Shown here one piece after another: positions 9,207 to 18,073 of a stretch of 64,000 nucleotides of DNA; the first letter of the stretch is position 1, and each line of letters starts with the position of its first letter. The stretch covers positions 558,001 to 622,000 of the forward strand of contig JACKIM010000001.1 in NCBI GenBank assembly GCA_020638465.1. The letters run 5' to 3'. The translations under genes were made by a program, and so were the position numbers. The notes under the pieces are model-generated. The model worked only from the letters and a program-made list of their open reading frames with translations, searched no databases and was not told where the DNA came from. This DNA comes from Geminicoccaceae bacterium (lineage in GTDB: Bacteria > Pseudomonadota > Alphaproteobacteria > Geminicoccales > Geminicoccaceae).

Positions 9207-9213
9207 CCTGTCC

Positions 9214-10182
9214 TCACGTCTTGAGCAGAAGGGCACGATCATACAGCAGATCGCGCGAAATGCCGGTGGCCCGCGCCACAATCGCGGCGGCGCGGCCGGG
9301 CTTGTTATCGATCAGCGCCCGGCGCAGGGCCTCGTCTATCTCTTCGTCGCCCGGCATCGGCCGCGCCTCGTCGCCGGCAGCGATCAGCAGGACGATTTCG
9401 CCGCGAAGCGCCGGTCCCGCGGCGATTTCCGCCGCCAGCGCGTCGAGCCTGCCGGTACGCACCTCCTCGTGAAGCTTGGTCAGTTCTCGCCCGATGGCAG
9501 CCTGTCGCGGACCCAGGATCCCGGCACAATCGGCAAGCGAAGCGCTGATCCGCGCCGGCGATTCCAGGAAGACCAGCGTCGCATCGAGGGATCGCAATGC
9601 TTGCAGCGCACTCCGGCGCTCGGTCGCACGTGACGGCAGGAAGCCCGAAAAGAGGAAGCGGTCGGTGGGCAGGCCGGCGATGGACAAGGCCGACACGACG
9701 GAACAGGCACCGGGAACCGAACGTACTGGAATACCTACTTCGCGTACCGCCCGCACGAGCTTGAACCCCGGATCGGCGATGCATGGCGTTCCGGCGTCGG
9801 ATACCAGCACCATGCTCTCGCCCGCCAGCAGACGCTCGATGATCTGTGGCCGCATCCGTTCGCCATTGTGGTCGTGATAGGGCAGGAGCGGTCGTTTCAG
9901 CCCCAGCAGATGCAGCAATCGTCCGGTCACCCGCGTATCCTCGCACAGGACCAGATCCGCTGCGGCCATGACCTCGCGCGCCCTTGAGCTGATGTCGCCG
10001 AGATTGCCGATCGGCGTGGCCGTCACATACAGCCCCGGCGCGAGTTTACTTGTCGAAGTGTCTGCATTAGCTTGATGAACACTCGCAGCGCCGGTTTCGG
10101 CGACGTTTGTCGTGTCATCACGCCTCTTGCTCCGGACGAGGTCTCGCGTGTCATTCCGCTTCCCAGCCAATGTTCTGCCCAT
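9214..10182 (-). CDS. rsmI: 16S rRNA (cytidine1402-2'-O)-methyltransferase RsmI
   Basis: Tetrapyrrole-methylase-fold enzyme that 2'-O-methylates C1402 in the decoding centre of 16S rRNA, using SAM. The core begins LYVTATPIGNLGD, followed by LCEDTRVTGRLL, SDAGTPCIADPG and the SAM-binding VRSVPGACSVVSAL region. A C-terminal HemD-like helical tail (ALIDNKPGRAAAIVARATG) is also present. The start is uncertain. The only in-frame ATG near the domain is at 10182, giving 322 residues with about 46 poorly conserved residues before the core. No ATG or GTG lies closer, and the ATG at 10182 overlaps the divergent lppC start by 35 bp. A rare start codon nearer to position 10070 is possible. The enzyme identity is firm. 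Confidence 0.93.
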   Translation of the reverse strand: MGRTLAGKRNDTRDLVRSKRRDDTTNVAETGAASVHQANADTSTSKLAPGLYVTATPIGNLGDISSRAREVMAAADLVLCEDTRVTGRLLHLLGLKRPLLPYHDHNGERMRPQIIERLLAGESMVLVSDAGTPCIADPGFKLVRAVREVGIPVRSVPGACSVVSALSIAGLPTDRFLFSGFLPSRATERRSALQALRSLDATLVFLESPARISASLADCAGILGPRQAAIGRELTKLHEEVRTGRLDALAAEIAAGPALRGEIVLLIAAGDEARPMPGDEEIDEALRRALIDNKPGRAAAIVARATGISRDLLYDRALLLKT

Positions 10183-11443
10183 CCTGCCGCTATTCCTTCT
10201 GGTGACGGCTTGTGCCCCATCGCAGAGGACTGCGCCACCCATCCAGCCCCAGTTGACGCCGCCTCCATCGGTCGCCAGCGCCGAACCCGCCAGGCCCGTG
10301 CGCACCGGACCGGTCACCGTTGCCCTGCTGCTGCCGCTTTCGGGCCAGACCGCGGCATTGGGACAGGAGATGCTCAACGCTTCGATGATGGCCATCTTCG
10401 ATGTCGGCGAGACCGACATGCAGGTCCTGCCGTTCGATACCGGGGGAACGCCCGAGGGTGCGACCGAAGCCGCCCACCAGGCAGTCGAGCGTGATGTCGA
10501 ACTGGTCCTCGGTCCGCTTTTCGGCGCATCGACCGCGGCAGCCGCCCCGATCGTCCGCGAGGCCGGCCTCTCGATGATCTCCTTTTCCAATGATGCGCGG
10601 GTCGCCGGGAACGGTGTCTATGTGCTCGGTTTCCGGCCTGAGGAGCAGGTCGAGCGCGTGGTCGCCTATGCCCGCCGGCAGGGCCTGTCGCGGATCGCCG
10701 CAATCGCCCCGGATGACGCTTATGGCGCCCGCGCCATTGCCGCCTGGCGCGCGAATGTCGACCCCGCCGAAAGTGGTTCTCTCTATGCGTTCTACCCCCC
10801 CGACGAGAATGAGCAGGCGCGGGTGATCCGCGAATTCACCCGCTACGATGCGCGCAAGGCGGCCCTCGAAAGCCAGGTTTCGCGGCTGTCGGGCAGGAGC
10901 GACGCCGCCTCGCGCGGCGAACTGGCGCGGCTGCAGCAGCTCGACACGCTGGGCGATCCGCCCTTCGACGCGATCATGATCGCCGATCACGGCAGCCGGC
11001 TCAGAAGTGCAGCCGCCCTGCTCGCCTATTACGATGTCACCGCCCGGAACACCCGGTTCCTGGGCACGATGCTATGGCAGGCCGATCCGCGCCTCCTGAT
11101 GGAACCCGAATTCCAGGGCGGCTGGATCGCCAATGTCGCTCCGCGCGACGACGAGATCTTCTCCGGCCGCTACGAGCGCCTCTACAGCGCGAAGCCCAAT
11201 GCATTGGCGGGGCTGGCCTACGATGCCACGGCGCTCGCTGCCGTGGTCGCGCGCACCGACCGGACGTTTTCCGCCGACTATCTGACCGATCCGGCAGGCT
11301 TCATCGGCCGTGCGGGCATCTTCCGCCTCGATCCGGACGGGCTGGCCGAACATGGGCTGGCCGTGCTTCAGGTCAATCAGGGAACGACCACCGTTCTTGA
11401 GGATGCGCCGCGCAGCTTCAATGAGACACAGCTAACGCAATAG
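10148..11443 (+). CDS. Penicillin-binding protein activator, LppC/LpoA-like lipoprotein
   Basis: Outer-membrane lipoprotein with a periplasmic type-I substrate-binding fold, related to the C-terminal domain of LpoA, which stimulates PBP1A in gammaproteobacteria. The signal sequence has lipobox LVTAC (Cys22). The fold begins PVTVALLLPLSGQTAALGQ, like LivJ-type binding proteins, and continues with DTGGTPEGA and LVLGPLFGASTAAAAP, typical of this family. It is 431 residues long. I choose the GTG at 10148 because GACGAG sits 6-7 bases upstream; a GTG at 10112 would add 12 residues. It is divergent from rsmI, with overlapping 5' ends. Whether it activates a PBP in this organism is inference. Confidence 0.87.
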   Translation: MSFRFPANVLPILPLFLLVTACAPSQRTAPPIQPQLTPPPSVASAEPARPVRTGPVTVALLLPLSGQTAALGQEMLNASMMAIFDVGETDMQVLPFDTGGTPEGATEAAHQAVERDVELVLGPLFGASTAAAAPIVREAGLSMISFSNDARVAGNGVYVLGFRPEEQVERVVAYARRQGLSRIAAIAPDDAYGARAIAAWRANVDPAESGSLYAFYPPDENEQARVIREFTRYDARKAALESQVSRLSGRSDAASRGELARLQQLDTLGDPPFDAIMIADHGSRLRSAAALLAYYDVTARNTRFLGTMLWQADPRLLMEPEFQGGWIANVAPRDDEIFSGRYERLYSAKPNALAGLAYDATALAAVVARTDRTFSADYLTDPAGFIGRAGIFRLDPDGLAEHGLAVLQVNQGTTTVLEDAPRSFNETQLTQ

Positions 11444-11541
11444 GCGACAAATTTATAAAACATCTCATCGCAGGTGTTTATTTTTTCAAGATTTTCCTAT
11501 ATGACATATGGAGAATTCAACCAAAAGTTATCGAGATACGA

Positions 11542-13314
11542 GTGCAAACCAAAGACGGATCAGGCAGCTCTGCGGACACGACAACGGTTGCGACCCGTGG
11601 CTACGGCCTGCAGGAAGGCGAGCAACCCTATCTGCGGCTGGTCGAGGTCGAGCCGGAGCTCGCTGATCCTCTCCTGCTGTTGATGTCGCGCCGGCAGCCG
11701 GTGACTGTCCGTATCCTGATCGTCGACCACGACGAGGCCGATTTTTATCTGGTCCGCCAGCTTCTCGAACGGGCCGTCGACACCCGGTTCGAGATCGAAT
11801 GGGCGCGCAATGGCGATGCGGCCTTGCGCAAGTTCAAGAACACCGTGTTCGACGTCTGCCTCGTCGAATACCGCCTGCCCGGCATCGACGGCCTCATGCT
11901 GGCGCGCCAGACCCACGCGCTGGGTCACCGGCTGCCCATCATCCTCATGAGCGGTGAGCCGGACGAGAACACGGGATACGCAGCGCTCGAACTGGGCCTG
12001 GCCGACTACCTGGACAAGGAGGAGCTTGAGGTGGACCGGCTGGAGCGGCGCATCCGCTTCGCCCTCGCGCGCGAAAGCGGACTGGGACGGCTCGGCTATC
12101 TCTGCCACTTCGACGAGCTCACAGGCCTCGCCAACCGCACGCTGCTCAACGACCGCTTCGCCCGTGCACTGGCCGCATCGCGCCGGCACCACACGCGTAC
12201 CGCCGTCATCGTCGTCGACCTCAACGGATTCAAGACGATCAACGATACCCACGGGCACGCGGCCGGTGACCGTGTACTCAAGGCCATTGCCGAACGGCTG
12301 GGGCGGTGCCTGCGCGAAACCGATACCGTTTCACGCATCGGGGGCGATGAATTCGTGCTCCTCGTCGAGAACCTGCGGCAGACCGATGATGTCGTGGTCG
12401 TCGCCGTGAAGGCGCTCGAGATGATCAGGCAGCCCGTCTACTATCGCGGCTGCTCCATCGACGTTTCGGCGGCCCTCGGCGTCTCCATCTATCCCGACGA
12501 CGCCGGCGATCCGCCAGAGCTCCTGCGACTGGCCGATACGGCGATGTATCGGGCAAAACGGCAGGCGATCCCATGCTGCCGCTTTCACGATCGCGCCCTC
12601 GATCGCAAGGCCAATGACGACAGCCTGCTGGAGTGCGACCTGCAGGAAGCCATCCGTTCGGGATCCCTGTCCATCGAATACACTCTTCAACGGCGGCTCG
12701 ACAATGCCGGTGAAATGGACATGGACGCGGTGATCACATGGCCGCATCCGGAATTCGGGCTCCTGCCCTGCAGCCGTTTCTCCCGGCTTGCCGAACAAGG
12801 CGGCCTCGTTGAAATGCTCACCGAGTGGATGATCGACACCGCGATTACCCAGATGGACCAGTGGTGCAGGCAGGGCAACCGCCATCGGCGCATCACCCTG
12901 CCCCTGCTGTCGCGCCGGCAGCTGGCATGGAATGCCATCGTCGACCGCATCACGGCCCGTCTGGATGCCCACGGTATCGCCCGCGACCGCATCGAACTCG
13001 CCATCGATGAACATCTCCTGCTGGACGAAATGCGGGCCGGCGGTGAGACATTCGGGAAATTCGCCCAATCGGGCCTGCGCATCGCCGTGGCGGAGTTCGG
13101 TTCGCATACGGGTTCGCTGACCCTGCTTCGCGACGCGCCGTTGCAGACCATCCGCCTAGCCCGCGAACTTCTCGAACATGCGGCCGGAGACAGACATCGG
13201 CGGATGTTCGTCGACGCGACCATCGGCCTGGCCCGCAGGCTCGGCTATGCGATCGTGGCGCCCGATGTCGACGAGCCTGCCGTGCTCGACATGCTCGCCT
13301 GCTACACCGGTTGA
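11542..13314 (+). CDS. Receiver (Asp to Glu)-GGDEF-degenerate EAL signalling protein
   Basis: Cytoplasmic cyclic-di-GMP protein of 590 residues. Receiver domain at about 56-178: acidic pocket VDHDEAD, Ser137 in ILMSGEP and Lys159 in DYLDKEE are kept, but the phospho-acceptor is Glu109 (LVEYRLPG instead of LVDYRLPG). GGDEF domain at about 188-350: intact GGDEF at 267-271 and the inhibitory I-site RETD at 258-261, so diguanylate cyclase activity and product inhibition are expected. The EAL-like domain at about 370-588 has lost the EAL motif (DAV), the DDFG motif (AEFG) and the catalytic Lys region (IRLARELL), so phosphodiesterase activity is not expected. The start is a GTG at 11542; an ATG at 11683 just before the receiver is the alternative. 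Upstream DNA is AT-rich. No partner histidine kinase lies nearby. Confidence 0.9.
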   Translation: MQTKDGSGSSADTTTVATRGYGLQEGEQPYLRLVEVEPELADPLLLLMSRRQPVTVRILIVDHDEADFYLVRQLLERAVDTRFEIEWARNGDAALRKFKNTVFDVCLVEYRLPGIDGLMLARQTHALGHRLPIILMSGEPDENTGYAALELGLADYLDKEELEVDRLERRIRFALARESGLGRLGYLCHFDELTGLANRTLLNDRFARALAASRRHHTRTAVIVVDLNGFKTINDTHGHAAGDRVLKAIAERLGRCLRETDTVSRIGGDEFVLLVENLRQTDDVVVVAVKALEMIRQPVYYRGCSIDVSAALGVSIYPDDAGDPPELLRLADTAMYRAKRQAIPCCRFHDRALDRKANDDSLLECDLQEAIRSGSLSIEYTLQRRLDNAGEMDMDAVITWPHPEFGLLPCSRFSRLAEQGGLVEMLTEWMIDTAITQMDQWCRQGNRHRRITLPLLSRRQLAWNAIVDRITARLDAHGIARDRIELAIDEHLLLDEMRAGGETFGKFAQSGLRIAVAEFGSHTGSLTLLRDAPLQTIRLARELLEHAAGDRHRRMFVDATIGLARRLGYAIVAPDVDEPAVLDMLACYTG

Positions 13315-13347
13315 CGGGCACCGCCCTTGCGCTGCGGCCTGTCACGT

Positions 13348-14112
13348 TCAGGCTGGAAGGCCCGCCATCATGTGCCGGCCACTGTCGATCGCGATGCACT
13401 GCCCCGTCATGCTCGGCGTTTCCATGATGAAGCGAACGGCCCTCGCGATCTCGCCGGCATCGCTGCGAATGCGCAACGGCGTGCGTTCCACCCGGTCGTC
13501 AAACCCGGGATCGCGACCGTCGTCGGGAGGCATCACCAGACCGGGTGCCACGGCGTTGACGCGAACGGCCGGGGCAAGGTCGCGGGCGAGGATCATGGTC
13601 GCCGCATGGAGCCCCGCCTTGCTCAGGTCATAGGAAAGATATTGTCCCGTCGGGGAAAGTACCCGCTGGTCGATGATATTCACGATCTGCCCCGCCCGTC
13701 CCGGCGGAAGGGCATCGTGAAACATCGAGCAGAGCAGGAGCGGCGCTTCGAGATTGACCGCCATGTGCTCGCGCAGGTTCGACAGGTCGAAGCCGGCCAG
13801 CCGGTCGTTGCGAAAGATCGCGGCATTGTTCACCAGCATGTCGATGCCGCCGGCCTTTTCGCAGGCGCGCCCGAAGGCCGCGCGCAGGGCATCCGGGTCC
13901 GCCAGATCGGCGGGCATGGCGATCACCTCGCGCCCGAAACCGGCGACCTCATCCATGACCTGCAACGCCGCCTCGTCGACCTGACGTGAATGGAGAACGA
14001 TGTCGAGCCCGGCACGCGCCAGTTCGAGCGCAATGGCCCGGCCGATGCGTTTCGAAGCTCCCGTCACCAGCGCTGTCCGCGGATGCGGTGAAATCGTGTC
14101 CGGACGTTTCAT
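13348..14112 (-). CDS. SDR oxidoreductase of pteridine-reductase (FolM/PTR1-like) type
   Basis: 254-residue Rossmann oxidoreductase using NADPH. The coenzyme motif is TGASKRIG at 17-24, the TGx3RxG variant that marks pteridine reductases rather than the usual TGxxxGxG of SDRs. The NNAAIF block is at 95-100. The catalytic YxxxK is Y161-K165, and the usual catalytic Ser is replaced by Asp148 (NIID), also a feature of PTR1-like enzymes. This suggests reduction of dihydromonapterin, dihydropterin or folate rather than a generic alcohol. The start at 14112 has AGGAAGG 6 bases upstream. Its end faces the GGDEF gene and its start is divergent from the hydrolase gene. No folB or folK is in the window. 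The SDR call is secure; the substrate is inference. Confidence 0.85.
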   Translation of the reverse strand: MKRPDTISPHPRTALVTGASKRIGRAIALELARAGLDIVLHSRQVDEAALQVMDEVAGFGREVIAMPADLADPDALRAAFGRACEKAGGIDMLVNNAAIFRNDRLAGFDLSNLREHMAVNLEAPLLLCSMFHDALPPGRAGQIVNIIDQRVLSPTGQYLSYDLSKAGLHAATMILARDLAPAVRVNAVAPGLVMPPDDGRDPGFDDRVERTPLRIRSDAGEIARAVRFIMETPSMTGQCIAIDSGRHMMAGLPA

Positions 14113-14240
14113 GTGAACCTTCCTGCCATTGCCGTGTCATCATTCCCCATGTCCCGATCGACTTCATCCGGCTATGGAAAACGGAGCGGAACATTTCCAT
14201 CGTCGTTTGCAGTGCGTTGACCGGTCGGAGGAAACTCGGG

Positions 14241-15059
14241 ATGAATTTCGTGGTTGGCGCGGCCGCCGTCTGGGCTGCGGCGGCGGGCGGCCTCTATCTG
14301 CTTCAGGACCGGCTGATCTTTCCGCGCGATGCGACCCCCGCTCCCGTCCACCCGCTGCCGGACGGTACCCGGAAACTGGAACTGCGCACCACTGACGGTC
14401 ATGCGATCCACGGTTACCTGCATCGGCGGCCCTCCCGCAATCGCGATCTCCTTCTCGTGTTTTCCGGCAATGCATGGAATGCGGCGGACTGCTTTACCTT
14501 CACCACACAACGCCTGAACGATATCGATATCGCGGCTTTCCACTATCGGGGTTATCACCCGAGTGAGGGGAAACCCGGTCAGCAGGCCCTCTTCGACGAT
14601 GCCCTGCTGATTTACGATACATTGGTGAAAAGTCTTCAGCCGGCCAGGGTCTACACGATCGGGTTCAGTCTCGGCTCCGGCGTCGCCGCCTGGCTGGCCT
14701 CGCGCCGCCCGGTTGCCGGCCAGATTCTCGTGACTCCGTTCGACTCCATCGAGGAGATTGCGCGACGGCGATATCGTGTCATTCCGGTGAGCATGTTGTT
14801 GCGCCACCCGTTCCGCAGTATCGAACATCTCCGTTCGGTCGATATCCCCACAGCCGTCATCGCTGCCGGAGATGATCGCGTCGTGCCACCGGAACGCACC
14901 CGGAGACTGATGACGGCATTGAGAAATATCGTCATGTACGAGACCATATCGGACGCCAGCCACAGCGGTATCTACGATATGGAGATCATCGACAGACTGC
15001 TCGCAAACGCGCTCGCTGCAATCTCCGGTCGTCCATTGGGGAATTTCGCCAAACCGTGA
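14241..15059 (+). CDS. Membrane-anchored alpha/beta hydrolase (BEM46/serine aminopeptidase-like)
   Basis: 272-residue hydrolase. An uncleaved N-terminal hydrophobic helix (about residues 3-20) anchors it, followed by the LQDRLIFPRD motif typical of the YfhR/BEM46 alpha/beta hydrolases. Catalytic triad: nucleophile Ser143 in GFSLGSG, acid at Asp211/212 in AGDDRVVPPE and His241 in DASHSGIYD. The oxyanion loop is VFSGNAWN. Natural substrates of the family are unclear; lipid or peptide ester hydrolysis is plausible. The start ATG at 14241 has GGAGGAAA 9 bases upstream. It is divergent from the SDR gene and ends 96 bp before the Mla operon. I cannot tie it functionally to either neighbour. Confidence 0.88.
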   Translation: MNFVVGAAAVWAAAAGGLYLLQDRLIFPRDATPAPVHPLPDGTRKLELRTTDGHAIHGYLHRRPSRNRDLLLVFSGNAWNAADCFTFTTQRLNDIDIAAFHYRGYHPSEGKPGQQALFDDALLIYDTLVKSLQPARVYTIGFSLGSGVAAWLASRRPVAGQILVTPFDSIEEIARRRYRVIPVSMLLRHPFRSIEHLRSVDIPTAVIAAGDDRVVPPERTRRLMTALRNIVMYETISDASHSGIYDMEIIDRLLANALAAISGRPLGNFAKP

Positions 15060-15106
15060 ATTTCTCAATCATTGGTGGGTGCGACGAGACGATCGAAAAC
15101 CGGGCG

Positions 15107-15134
15107 TTGCCACAATCCAGCCAAACTGTAGGAT
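15107..15134 (+). promoter_or_regulatory. Probable promoter of the Mla/MCE operon
   Basis: A -35 TTGCCA (15107-15112) and a -10 TAGGAT (15129-15134), separated by 16 bases, lie about 22 bases upstream of the GTG that starts the STAS-MlaE gene. It is the best sigma-70-like match in the 96 bp gap after the hydrolase gene. The match is moderate. Confidence 0.5.
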
Positions 15135-15155
15135 CCAGCCCTCAGGATCGTCGAG

Positions 15156-16310
15156 GTGTGGGAATTGTCGGCTTCGTTGAAAGTATTCAGTCAGGGAAAC
15201 GTTCGGGTCATATTGCCTGCGGGTGACTGGAACCTGTCGGCGGTTGCCGCGATCGACCGCGAATTGCGCAATTTGGTCGATCCGCTCGTCAAGGGCGGCA
15301 ACGGGGCGACCGGCCAGGTCCGCATGGCCATGGAGAGTCTCGGCAGGCTGGACACGGCCGGGGCTTGGCTGATCGCCCGTACCATCAAGGAACTCGAAGC
15401 CGCGAACATTCCGGTCGAACTCATTGATGCCGATGACGAGCAGAAGGCGCTCATCGACCTGGTGCGCAATGGCGTCGCCTGCGAGCCGTCACGGGATCGT
15501 GAAGTGCACGCGATCAAGCGCGGCATCGAACATCTCGGACAGGCGACCGTCCGCGCCATACAGGAAGGTTACACCCTGATCGCGTTCTTTGGCGCGGTGG
15601 TATGGACACTGTTTGTCAATTTTTTCAAACCGTCGACATGGCGCATTACGGCGATATTCCACCACCTCGAACATACCGGCGTGAACGCCATCCCGATCGT
15701 CACGCTGATGTCGTTCCTCATCGGCATCGTCCTGGCGTATCAGGGCAGCAGCCAGCTGACCCAGTTCGGGGCCGAGATCTTCACGGTCAACCTGCTGGCC
15801 GTTTCGGTATTGCGGGAACTGGGCATCCTGATGACCGCGATTGTCGTCGCCGGCCGCTCGGGCAGTGCCTTCGCCGCGCAGATCGGCATGATGAAGGTCA
15901 ACCAGGAGATCGACGCGATGCGGGTCATCGGTCTCGACCCCCTCGACGTGCTGGTAATGCCACGTCTCATCGCCCTGATGATCGCCCTGCCGCTGCTATT
16001 CTTCCTGGCGATCGTGTCGGCTCTCGTCGGCGGCGCCCTGGTCGTGGTCTTCGGCCTCGACATTCCCATGGTCCAGTTCATCCGGCAATTGCAGAGTGCT
16101 GTCGGAGCCGAGGCGCTGTTCGTCGGTCTCGTCAAGGCGCCGGTCTTCGCGTTCCTGATCGCCCTCGTGGGCTGCTTCGAGGGATTGCAGGTCGAGAACA
16201 ATGCCGACAGCGTCGGCGTGCAGACGACCAAGGCCGTCGTGGTGACGATCTTCCTCGTCATCGTCGTCGATGCCATCTTCTCCATCCTCTTTTCGGTCCT
16301 GGGTATCTGA
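15156..16310 (+). CDS. mlaE: MlaE-type ABC permease with fused N-terminal STAS (MlaB-like) domain
   Basis: Inner-membrane permease of an MCE lipid transporter that moves phospholipids between the envelope membranes. The first ~110 residues form a STAS domain (VILPAGDWNLSAVAAIDREL, later SLGRLDTAGAWLIA) equivalent to the separate MlaB of E. coli. Residues about 150-384 are the MlaE domain with five or six membrane helices and the family motifs VGRxG-like VAGRSGSAFAAQIG, MKVNQEIDAM and RLIALMIALPLL. It is 384 residues from a GTG at 15156; the Shine-Dalgarno is poor and a TTG three codons downstream is possible. It is first in a four-gene operon (MlaE, MlaF, MlaD, PqiC-like) with gaps of 4 bp or overlaps, so all should be made together. 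Confidence 0.95.
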   Translation: MWELSASLKVFSQGNVRVILPAGDWNLSAVAAIDRELRNLVDPLVKGGNGATGQVRMAMESLGRLDTAGAWLIARTIKELEAANIPVELIDADDEQKALIDLVRNGVACEPSRDREVHAIKRGIEHLGQATVRAIQEGYTLIAFFGAVVWTLFVNFFKPSTWRITAIFHHLEHTGVNAIPIVTLMSFLIGIVLAYQGSSQLTQFGAEIFTVNLLAVSVLRELGILMTAIVVAGRSGSAFAAQIGMMKVNQEIDAMRVIGLDPLDVLVMPRLIALMIALPLLFFLAIVSALVGGALVVVFGLDIPMVQFIRQLQSAVGAEALFVGLVKAPVFAFLIALVGCFEGLQVENNADSVGVQTTKAVVVTIFLVIVVDAIFSILFSVLGI

Positions 16311-16314
16311 ACGC

Positions 16315-17094
16315 ATGTCTTCGCAACCCGTCATCCGGATTCGGGGCCTGCGCACCCGCTTCGGTACCAAGGTCATTCATGACGATCTCGATCTCGATGT
16401 CAGGCGCGGCGAGGTTCTGGCCATTGTCGGTGGATCGGGCACGGGCAAGTCGGTCCTGCTGCGTCACATCATCGACCTCACCCGGCCCGATGCCGGCGAA
16501 ATCACCATCTTCGGCCAGCAGATGATCAAGCTGAACCGTGAGGACCGGCGCCAGTTGAGGGCACGGCTCGGCGTCCTGTTCCAGGATGGCGCGCTGTTCA
16601 GTTCGATGACCGTGGCCCAGAACATCCAGATACCGCTGAAGAACCACCTGAAGCTCCCGGAACACCTGCTGCACGAGATCGCCGGCCTCAAGCTCGAACT
16701 TTCCGGGCTGCCGGCCGACGCAGGTGGCAAGTATCCGAGCGAACTCTCGGGCGGAATGCGCAAGCGCGCCGGGCTGGCGCGCGCGCTGGCGCTCGACCCC
16801 GAACTGCTGTTCCTCGACGAACCCACGGCCGGCCTCGATCCGGTCGGTGCCGCCGAGTTCGACGCGCTCATCCGCTCCCTGCAGGAAAATCTCGGTCTCA
16901 CGGTCGTGATGATCACCCACGACATGGACAGTCTTGCCGCAATCTCGGACCGGATTGCAGCACTCATCGACAAGAAAGCCACAGTCGGCACGATGGAAGA
17001 GCTCCGCGACATGCCCGATCCCTGGTTAAAAGAGTATTTTGGCGGACCCCGCGGACGCGCCGCGGCCATCAGTCACGAAAGGGGGAGTCACTGA
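16315..17094 (+). CDS. mlaF: MCE/Mla transporter ATPase MlaF
   Basis: ATP-binding subunit, 259 residues, that powers lipid movement through MlaE. Walker A GGSGTGKS at 39-46, a Q-loop near FQDGALFS (90-97), ABC signature LSGGMRKRAGLARAL starting at 144, Walker B LLFLDEPTAGLDP at 164-176 and the H-loop MITHDMDS. The RKRAGLARA variant of the signature is typical of Mla/Ttg2A ATPases. The ATG at 16315 follows the mlaE stop by 4 bases. Length and context match the family. Confidence 0.96.
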   Translation: MSSQPVIRIRGLRTRFGTKVIHDDLDLDVRRGEVLAIVGGSGTGKSVLLRHIIDLTRPDAGEITIFGQQMIKLNREDRRQLRARLGVLFQDGALFSSMTVAQNIQIPLKNHLKLPEHLLHEIAGLKLELSGLPADAGGKYPSELSGGMRKRAGLARALALDPELLFLDEPTAGLDPVGAAEFDALIRSLQENLGLTVVMITHDMDSLAAISDRIAALIDKKATVGTMEELRDMPDPWLKEYFGGPRGRAAAISHERGSH

Positions 17095-17098
17095 ACCC

Positions 17099-18073
17099 AT
17101 GGAAAACCGTTCGAGTTTCTTCCTTGTCGGTGTCTTCGTGCTGGTCAGCATGATCGGCCTGATCGGTCTCGCCTCATGGCTGGCCAAGCGCAACATCGAC
17201 AAGTCCTACGATCTGTACGAAGTCGCGTTCTCCGGTTCCGTCAATGGCCTGCAACAGGGCAGCACCGTGTACTACCGGGGCGTTCCGGTCGGGCATGTGC
17301 GCGATATCCGCATCGACCCGGAGAATATCACCAAGGTGCTGGCACTGATCGAGGTCGAATCCGAGACGCCGGTCAAGAGCGACACCACCGCCGAGCTGAC
17401 GATGCAGGGCGTCACCGGTCTTGCCAGCATCGAATTGCGTGGCGGGTCCAACGAGAGCGCCAACCTCGAACCCGGCCCGGATGGCAAACCACCGAGGATG
17501 AACGCCGCGCCATCGGCCATCGAGAAGTTCGTCGAATCGACGCCGCAACTCCTCGCACGGGCTTCCGACCTGGCCGAGCGCCTCGGCAGTCTCGCATCCG
17601 ACGACAATTTGAAGGTGATCTCGGCGATCTTCCGGAACGCGGAGAAGACGATGGCCAATCTGAGCGAGAACAGCGGCAAGTTCGACAAGGTCATCGACAA
17701 CACCATCACCGCCACCGAAGACCTGTCCGAAGCAGCCGAGAGTGCCCGGCAGCTCATGCCGCAGTTCGCGGCGCTGGCGACGACCCTGAATGCGCAAACC
17801 GAGTCCATCGGCACGGATGCCAGCGGAGCGCTCGCCGAATTCAACGAGGCGGCCAAGGCGATGAAGAACCTGGCCTGGAGACTCGACCGGACTGTGGAAG
17901 GTATTCAGAGACCACTTGATGACTTTGGTCAGTCAGGTCTCTATGATTTCTCCGAGATGGTGAGAGAAATGCGCCAACTGGTTGCATCCCTGACCCGTAT
18001 AACAAAGGAATTCGAACGTGATCCTGCCGGCTTCCTGATCGGCGGCAGCCAGAGGGGGTTCGTGCCGAAATGA
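17099..18073 (+). CDS. mlaD: MCE-domain lipid-binding protein MlaD
   Basis: Periplasmic MCE protein held by one N-terminal membrane helix (about residues 7-28, FFLVGVFVLVSMIGLIGLAS). The MCE domain at about 37-120 includes GSVNGLQQGSTVYYRGVPVG and the VTGLASIELRGG block. MCE domains hexamerise into a ring with a hydrophobic channel for lipids. The 324-residue protein has a long, polar, helical C-terminal region (about 150-310), longer than E. coli MlaD and closer to the alphaproteobacterial type, which may extend the channel across the periplasm. The ATG at 17099 follows a GGGGGAG ribosome site and lies 4 bases after the mlaF stop. Its stop overlaps the next start by 4 bp. Confidence 0.95.
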   Translation: MENRSSFFLVGVFVLVSMIGLIGLASWLAKRNIDKSYDLYEVAFSGSVNGLQQGSTVYYRGVPVGHVRDIRIDPENITKVLALIEVESETPVKSDTTAELTMQGVTGLASIELRGGSNESANLEPGPDGKPPRMNAAPSAIEKFVESTPQLLARASDLAERLGSLASDDNLKVISAIFRNAEKTMANLSENSGKFDKVIDNTITATEDLSEAAESARQLMPQFAALATTLNAQTESIGTDASGALAEFNEAAKAMKNLAWRLDRTVEGIQRPLDDFGQSGLYDFSEMVREMRQLVASLTRITKEFERDPAGFLIGGSQRGFVPK

